Source: Bactericera cockerelli (taxonomy: Eukaryota > Arthropoda > Insecta > Hemiptera > Triozidae). Taken from it: a DNA stretch of 64,000 nucleotides. Of this stretch, positions 58,668 to 64,000 are shown piece by piece; the stretch's first letter is position 1, and each line of letters starts with the position of its first letter. Location: assembly GCA_024516035.1 (NCBI GenBank), contig CM044961.1:10122094-10186093 (forward strand). Reading direction: 5' to 3'. A model generated the notes under the pieces. That model was not told where the DNA came from. It saw only the letters and a program-made list of their open reading frames with translations, and ran no database searches. A program made the position numbers and the translations under genes.

Positions 58668-58945
58668 AGCCTTCAGGGTGTGCAAGCTAGCACATTCGGA
58701 AGCCGGTCCCAAGCCCGGATAAATAGGGAGGGTTAGGCGTTAGGAAAGGCATCCAGCCTATAAAACGCCCTGCCAACACCATCATGATGTCAGTCTCAAG
58801 TCAGTCCATAAAGGCCTCGGAAACCAATCATACTGACGTGACGACCAGCTGATGCACAAAATCGATTGGACTGGAAGAGACTGACCAGAAACGTCGACCC
58901 TGCTTAAGCGGGATAAGACAGAGCAAAAGAAGAAGAAGAAGAAGA
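58668..58945 (+). mobile_element. LINE/SINE 3' end with (AAG)n tail
   Basis: AGCTAGCACATTCGGAAGCCGGTCCCAAGCCCGGATAAATAGGGAGGGTTAGGCGTTAGGAAAGGCATCCAGCCTATAAAACGCCCTGCCAAC, GACGTGACGACCAGCTG, and the end GGATAAGACAGAGCAAAAGAAGAAGAAGAAG. The 'gaagccggtcccaagcccggat ... aggaaaggcatcc' wording recurs in non-LTR 3' ends in many animal genomes. The AAG microsatellite end supports reverse transcription from a terminal repeat. Only one copy is in the window. Confidence 0.6.
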
Positions 58946-58949
58946 AACA

Positions 58950-60435
58950 GTTTCAAAGAAAAGGAAAAAGTAGGATTAGGGATCAGAAAGGCAACATAAT
59001 TTGGAACGTGATTGCTGTGAGTGGTTTATGGTGGCCAAGAAAATGTCGGTGAGAGAAAGAGGGAAATAATGGTCCGAGGAAAATAAAGAAATATAGAGAG
59101 GGATGAGTGAAATGTCATCCCAAAAAGAAAGTAGAGAGATACGTAAAATGGTAGCAAAGTAGCAGAAATATTATTACTCAGGAGAAGAATGAGATTAAGG
59201 AGGAAGCGGTGGAGAGGGAATATGAAGACAAAGAAAAGGTAGACAAGAAAAGAAAAGGGAAAGAGGCGGAAAATATATTGAGAAGATATCAAAAAAGAGA
59301 AAGAGGAGAAGATGGAAGAAGCAAACTAATTGGAGGAGAAACAGAAGAGACATTTGGAAGATATTATAGAGGAGGAAAAGGAAAAAGAGGAGGAGGATGA
59401 AGCAAGGAAATGAAATAGAGGATAGGAAATATTTGGAAAGAGAAAAGTCAGAAAAGTCAAATTACATTTTGGGTCACTGCATATGAAATCTATTTTGTGT
59501 TACTTCCAGCATTTCAAGTTACAAGTTTATTTTCCATTATTGCTGTTTTTTACCGTTATGACTCTTTGGCTTCTCTCTCTCTCTCTCTGTCTCTATCTCT
59601 TTTTTTTATTGCTCAATATTGCTCATCCTATAGTATATCTAACTGTAATTTTCAGTATTATACCTAAAAAATAAGATCTTTCTGATATCACTCTTTTGCG
59701 TGTTTCAAAAGCAGCCTAAAATGAAAATCAAATTAAAATGCACCCATGTTGCCAATAATTGAATCTACCAACTAGTAGAATGTATCTCCATCACAGGGGA
59801 AAGCGTGGAGATAAGGAATCAATGAACCGATTTGGCATGGAAAGAAATAAAATGTAATTCTGAGGAAAATATGGTCATAGTACATTCTCGAAGATTTTAC
59901 ATTCATAGCAATAATAATAGATTCCCTATAGGTCGATCTACTGTTATTTATCGATGGATTTTGATCATGTACAGTCCATCGAAGAAAGATATTTATATGC
60001 ACCAGAAAATCAGCCAGATAAACACTATGCCTGTCTAACCAATACCAAAATTCGAGCTCGGTCGAAAAACTAAAGAACTGTAATTTGGTGTAGTCGATAG
60101 CCCACAAAATAGCTAGCACCAAACCTGTCACTAATTACATGAACGAGATAGAGAAAGAAAGAGAGAGAGAAAAAAAATGTTGATTATGACAACGAAGAGA
60201 GGTAGAAATCACAGAGAATACTGATGATGTTGTTGCTATTGATGATAAAGATACTCTAATAAGAATAATATATCTGATAAAAAATAATAACTCTGGTTAT
60301 GGAGAAGAATACGAGGAAGCCATAGAAGAGCTTGAAGTCAAATCTATCGGACCATGATTACCTGTTGCTCGCGGCAATTCCCCCTATTTAATTTAAATTT
60401 GGTAACGCTCTAAGGAACCAATTTCGTACACCAAG
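58950..60435. other. Spacer with GA-rich patch, no gene recognised
   Basis: Purine-rich at 59040-59450. 59772-60131 is open on minus for 119 codons (W/Y/F/I-rich) without any motif I recognise. Confidence 0.4.
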
Positions 60436-60439
60436 ACTA

Positions 60440-60945
60440 TCTATCGATTTTCATAAAGTCTTTTTGCCCTGTGAATGTATCCTATAACAGTATCTCGTTA
60501 CTAGATTCTAGCCAGCCTCCGTGGCGTAACGATTGTGGATCTCTGGACTACTAGCCGTAGTCCAGAGATCCTGAGTTCAATTCCCGGTTGGAGCAGACTT
60601 TTCGCACAGAAAATTCTGTTCCCTCCGAACATATGAGGCTGACAATTCCGGCCCTACCCAGGCTGGGTGAGGTAAATGTGGGTAGTTGGTACGATTCCCA
60701 GCGAATGGAGGGTAAAACCCCCGTCCTGTCTACCTCAAGTCAAGACGTTAAAACAAGATAGAATCAATGGGCATGAAAGGAGCCTAGAAATTGGATCTGG
60801 GCGTCCATCATCTAATCCTCTCACCACCGTGATTTAGGTATCAATACCTACCTCACGGACACGGAATTATTATTATACTAGATGGTTCTATCTATCGATT
60901 TACATAAAGTTCTCTTGGACTTTGAATGTATCCTATAACAGGAGC
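60440..60945. repeat. Direct repeat of about 55 bp flanking a SINE
   Basis: CTATCTATCGATTTTCATAAAGTCTTTTTGCCCTGTGAATGTATCCTATAACAG (60440-60492) recurs as CTATCTATCGATTTACATAAAGTTCTCTTGGACTTTGAATGTATCCTATAACAG (60888-60943). The pair brackets the chimeric SINE at 60511. It is too long and diverged to be a target duplication, so it predates the insertion. Confidence 0.75.
60511..60872 (+). repeat. Chimeric SINE: tRNA-like head, 5S-SINE body, extra third domain
   Basis: The head GCCAGCCTCCGTGGCGTAACG is followed by a perfect 15-bp hairpin, GGATCTCTGGACTAC/GTAGTCCAGAGATCC (60537-60571), and the B box TGAGTTCAATTCCCGG. Next comes the body shared with 5S-SINEs: ATTCCGGCCCTACCCAGGCTGGGTGAGGTAAATGTGGGTAG, CCCAGCGAATGGAGGGTAAAACCCCCGTCC, AAGACGTTAAAAC. 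A third domain (GAGCCTAGAAATTGGATCTGGGCGTCCATCATCTAATCC ... CACGGACACGG) ends in AATTATTATTA. TACTAGAT occurs before the head (about 60500) and after the tail (about 60876), a probable target duplication. Confidence 0.75.
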
Positions 60946-61610
60946 TGACCATTTTTGCTCTTTTTAGTGTTTCAAGGGCTAATTTCGGACTTAGGATTTT
61001 TAGCTTACTCAGAATCTGGACTTTTGAATCAGTTGAAAGATACCTGATGTTGATGTATACGTTTTATTCACTGAAAGAGCGACTCCGTCTATTGATCCCA
61101 TCCTAATAATTTAGACGTTGTTCTTTCTCTATTCAGAACAAAACTTTATTTCAAGTCTTCTTTCTAACTTTAAATTTCATTATTACTATCAATGAATACT
61201 TTTAATTTCTTGTCTCATGTTGTTAAATGGAGGGTGACATATTAATTAAAACCCCACATACATAAGTTATCATTTGCATTTGAGAATATTCAATTGGAAA
61301 TTTCCACCCTGCTGTAAGGGATTCCACGATGGCTGATTTTTCAGGCAAATGAAAAGAGGGGGTGACTGTCTGAAAATGAAAAGCATTTCATAATGCGAAT
61401 TTCAAAATGGAAATGGATAAAAAAAAAAAATTGTGGAGAGGGGGAGAGCTTTCAAAATCATTTGTAATTTTCATCTCGAGCTTTTTAGCCAAATGTAAAA
61501 TATTTGTTCTCTCCACAAAACCTTTCGGAACAAGTGGACGGAATTTTTTCATGAGTGTTCTGTTGGTTAGAATGTATGCTATGCTGGCTATGCAGTACTT
61601 TAAATAATCA
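60946..61610. other. Spacer, nothing recognised
   Basis: AT-rich, short frames only. Confidence 0.5.
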
Positions 61611-61616
61611 CATTCG

Positions 61617-61680
61617 GCGCGAACGACCTACCCCAGCAGAGTTAAAGCGCCTAAAAGGAAAAAAATAAAATAAATAATAA
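61617..61680 (+). repeat. Retroposon 3'-end family H, copy 2
   Basis: CGGCGCGAACGACCTACCCCAGCAGAGTTAAAGCGCCTAAAAGG followed by A-rich AAAAAAATAAAATAAATAATAA. Nearly identical to 15748-15806. Confidence 0.75.
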
Positions 61681-61830
61681 TCACTAAAAACCCTTTCTTG
61701 TCATAGGCTTGATATTTTATGGTATGATATAAAATTGAGTTTCTATGTAGATTAGACTATGTAGAGTTTAGTTGCTTTAATCTGTGCTTCACTTAAATCC
61801 TCTTTGGTTATAATAATTTTATCAGCAATA

Positions 61831-62044
61831 GCCAGCGTCGATGGCGCGTTGAATGCACCGGTTCTCGTTGGATCACCGAAGTTAAGCAACGTCCAGCGAG
61901 GTGAAGACTTCGTGATTCCGGCCCAACCCAGGCTGGGTGAGGTTAATGTGGGTAGCAGGTTTGTGAGTTTCCTGCGAATGGAGGGTAACACCCCCATCGT
62001 GATATGACCATGCAGTTGAAAGCGACGTTAAACCAAAAAAAAAA
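61831..62044 (+). repeat. 5S-rRNA-derived SINE, best-preserved copy
   Basis: GCCAGCGTCGATGGCGCGTTGAATGCACCGGTTCTCGTTGGATCACCGAAGTTAAGCAACGTCCAGCGAGG follows the 5' half of animal 5S rRNA (TGAATACATCGGTTCTCGTC, GATCACCGAAATTAAGCA), including the internal Pol III promoter region. After GTGAAGACTTCGTGATTCCGG comes the shared body CCCAACCCAGGCTGGGTGAGGTTAATGTGGGTAGCAGGTTTGTGAGTTTCCTGCGAATGGAGGGTAACACCCCCATCG, then GTTGAAAGCGACGTTAAACC and a 10-base A tail. Total about 214 bp. It is the reference for all other copies listed here. Confidence 0.92.
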
Positions 62045-62049
62045 TCATT

Positions 62050-63480
62050 CTATACATGTTTAAAGAAAAAAATATTTTCTTCTTTGTGAGTAGCACAGTA
62101 TTAAAGCAGTTGAATGACTTTCATGTGATGTTGAACCCAGAAAAATACTTAACTACTGTTATGTGTTTTCTCAAAAAAGAAATCTGACATTTAGTTTTAC
62201 TTTTTCCCCAGCTCCTGAGTTCCCAAAAACGGGGTACAGAAAGGGTTCCATCCTAGGGTTCAGAACAACAGGAGTGGAAATGGATAAGGGATGCCATTCC
62301 AGAGTAGATATCTGACGGAGGAGATGGGAGGGGTCGGGGACAAGGAAAGGGATGAATTGTTCACATTGTTAACATTTACAGGCACATAAATCACAATGAA
62401 GACCTCATATTAGTACTTTGATATGAGCGCTCCAAGTACAGTCTACGTACATTTATACTCTGGTAGGTGTGTACTTTGTACAGGGTGCTTCCGATGTTTG
62501 TTGCATAATCTAGAAACCATTGTACAAAATTTCAGCATTCTAGGTGTTGTCAGTACAACAGTACAAATAATAAACAAATTCACAAAGATTCGAGGGCGAG
62601 TAAATCAGTTAATGAGTGTATGTCTTCTAATGATTTTTTTTTTTTAATGCGTATATGTGTTATTTACAATTTATTGATATCGAAATTGCTTGAATACGCT
62701 TTACTAAATATTTGCCATGCTTGGGCCTCGAACAGTATTTCCCTTCTCTAAGTTGGTTTAGGTCAATCAAATTTAAAAACAATAGCTTCTTAAGATTCCA
62801 CGACAGAGAATTTACATAAATCAAACAAAAGTCAACGGAACCAATGAGTAAAAAATAGAAGCTACTCACTTCAACAAAATCAGCCCCACCAACATAGCAG
62901 ACCACCATGGGACCTTCACCTACCTAAAACTCTAGACAAAGACCACATGGCAGGTAACAGAGGCATAAAAAATTAGGTCCATAAAAAAAACTGGAACATG
63001 AGACAGAGGTCTCGCCAAATGTCTCATTTTGTTTCAATTTCACAATCAGCAGGTATTCCTGAATAAAGACATTCTGAAATGGCAGGAGGCCTTTGAAAAT
63101 ATTGCGAAATCATGAGAATTGCACAATTTGGTCTTCTTGACCCATGTCAAAATCACTTTCACTTTTTTGTGTTCTTTGAATTAGATGTCTACCTAATTCT
63201 TCTTTTATTTTTCTTACAAAGATGTTTTCTATTAGTTTGAAAAAATATTTATGATGCAATTTTCTCTTCTGACAGTGCAAAAACGAACTGGGAGAGTTTG
63301 TATTATAGTGACAAAAAATCTAAAAATAGAGTTATCAAAAGTTTCAAATACTATATTGTCATCTCCATGCACACATAAGACTCTCCCTACCTGTCCCTCC
63401 AGCTCTGTCAGACTCTGTCGAGAGCGCTGATTCCCTTCTAATTTATCTCAAGACAATTAAGGTGTACGACCAAGTATAAA
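62050..63480. other. Spacer, nothing recognised
   Basis: Short frames without recognisable motifs; no repeats shared with the window. Confidence 0.5.
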
Positions 63481-63487
63481 AGACCAA

Positions 63488-63547
63488 GACAATCGGCGTG
63501 AATGACCTGTCGAGTAACAGAGTTAAAGAGCCTAATGGAAAAAAAAG
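63488..63547 (+). repeat. Retroposon 3'-end family H, copy 3
   Basis: AATCGGCGTGAATGACCTGTCGAGTAACAGAGTTAAAGAGCCTAATGG followed by seven A. More diverged than the other two copies. It ends 25 bases from the 3' end of the LINE on the opposite strand. Confidence 0.65.
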
Positions 63548-63572
63548 TTTCAATTAGGTATTTCTTGTCTCT

Positions 63573-64000
63573 ATTATTATTTCCTTAGGGTCTCAGGTGT
63601 TTCTCCTGGTGTTTGATGCTAGGTGCGGGCAGTTGCCAAACACTTTCGCTTATTGATTACTCAAGAATCTCCGAACAATTCTTGTGGTATTGAGCACAAC
63701 AGCTTTCTGAAGTAAAATATAGGTGTTTCTTTTTAGTCCGAGCATTTCTAGGCTTTTGTGCAGTTCCTTTGGTATTACACCCGTGCAGGAGATGACAACA
63801 GGCACTATTGTTATTTTGTTTAGGTTCCACATTTTCTTAACTTCATCTGCCAAGTCTGTGTACTTGCGCTTTTTCTCATGGCTTGTGGTGAGTATGTTGT
63901 GGGTGTTGGGTACTGCTATATCAATAATGAACGCCTCCTTTTTAACTTTGTTTCTCACTACTATGTCCGGCTTATTACAGGGTATTGTCCGGTCTGTCAT
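63573..64000 (-). mobile_element. Non-LTR retrotransposon 3' part, continuing beyond the window
   Basis: It comprises the C-terminal coding part (63650-64000) and about 75 bases of 3' UTR on minus: GCAACTGCCCGCACCTAGCATCAAACACCAGGAGAAACACC, GAGACCCTAAGGAAATAATAATAG. The AATAATAAT end suggests a simple-repeat tail as in many LINEs. The 5' part lies off the right edge. Confidence 0.75.
63650..64000 (-). CDS. Retrotransposon protein, C-terminal 116 residues (5' end outside window)
   Basis: The frame is open to the window edge and stops at 63650-63652. It contains IPCNKPDIVVRNKVKKEAFIIDIAVPNTHNI, then EKKRKYTDLADEVKKMW and IVPVVISCTGVIPKELHKSLE, and a final QKAVVLNTTRIVRRFL. The spacing PD-x(13)-D is that of the restriction-like endonuclease (PD-(D/E)XK type) that follows the reverse transcriptase in R2/R4/NeSL-type LINEs, and K/RPDIVV...IDIAVP...EK..KY.dL..E...W is a common retroelement pattern. 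It would nick target DNA for reverse transcription. No stop or frameshift is seen in this part, so the copy may be fairly young. Clade assignment is inference; the initial methionine at 63998 is not a real start. Confidence 0.7.
   Translation of the reverse strand: MTDRTIPCNKPDIVVRNKVKKEAFIIDIAVPNTHNILTTSHEKKRKYTDLADEVKKMWNLNKITIVPVVISCTGVIPKELHKSLEMLGLKRNTYILLQKAVVLNTTRIVRRFLSNQ

Noticed and set aside
61831..61905. 5S rRNA gene
   Set aside because: Only the first half of 5S is present and it continues into a repeat body with an A tail. The same unit occurs many times.

Overview
The window looks like arthropod (probably insect) nuclear DNA. It is AT-rich, intron-bearing and crowded with tRNA- and 5S-rRNA-derived SINEs, LINE remnants, DNA-transposon derivatives and long GA/CT microsatellites. 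There are no operons, no bacterial-type genes and no CRISPR array. The one conserved protein-coding segment is the terminal homeobox exon of a Hox gene on the + strand (10214 to about 10457). Its homeodomain reads exactly as the arthropod Antennapedia (Antp) type: [12 protein letters not shown] start, [21 protein letters not shown] middle, Q50/N51 in the recognition helix and W56. The species cannot be named from this window.

Layout. 1-10213 is most simply the long last intron of Antp, because no YPWM exon is seen in it. It holds one 5S-SINE relic, one LINE 3' end, a striking TA-flanked foldback MITE (1187-1626), a (GA)n tract and a few GC-richer islands, one carrying a TGATTAAT Hox/Exd-type site. 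The homeobox exon follows, then a repeat-free AT-rich stretch to about 14.4 kb that probably contains the 3' UTR (candidate polyadenylation signal at 12999). From 14.4 kb to the end I find no convincing host gene. This part is a graveyard of mobile elements: an 859-bp double foldback element (16255-17113), a complete non-autonomous hAT with perfect 8-bp target duplication (17972-19240), a pogo/Tigger-like MITE (55829-56396), at least five tRNA-derived SINE families, a large 5S-rRNA-derived SINE family, a 146-bp triplicated RTE-like 3' end, and the C-terminal part of a LINE running off the right edge.

Two observations stand out. First, the Antp exon carries an apparent one-base deletion at homeodomain position 60. 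The assembled frame runs into a non-Hox tail, while the +1 frame restores a typical Antp C-terminus ending in ITPATSPQ and a stop at 10455. Second, the 5S-derived SINEs and at least two tRNA-derived SINEs share the same central body and tail, so the SINEs here look modular, with interchangeable Pol III heads. Nested insertions give a partial relative chronology.

All family names for repeats below are inference from visible structure (heads, TIRs, target duplications, tails). No database search was possible.
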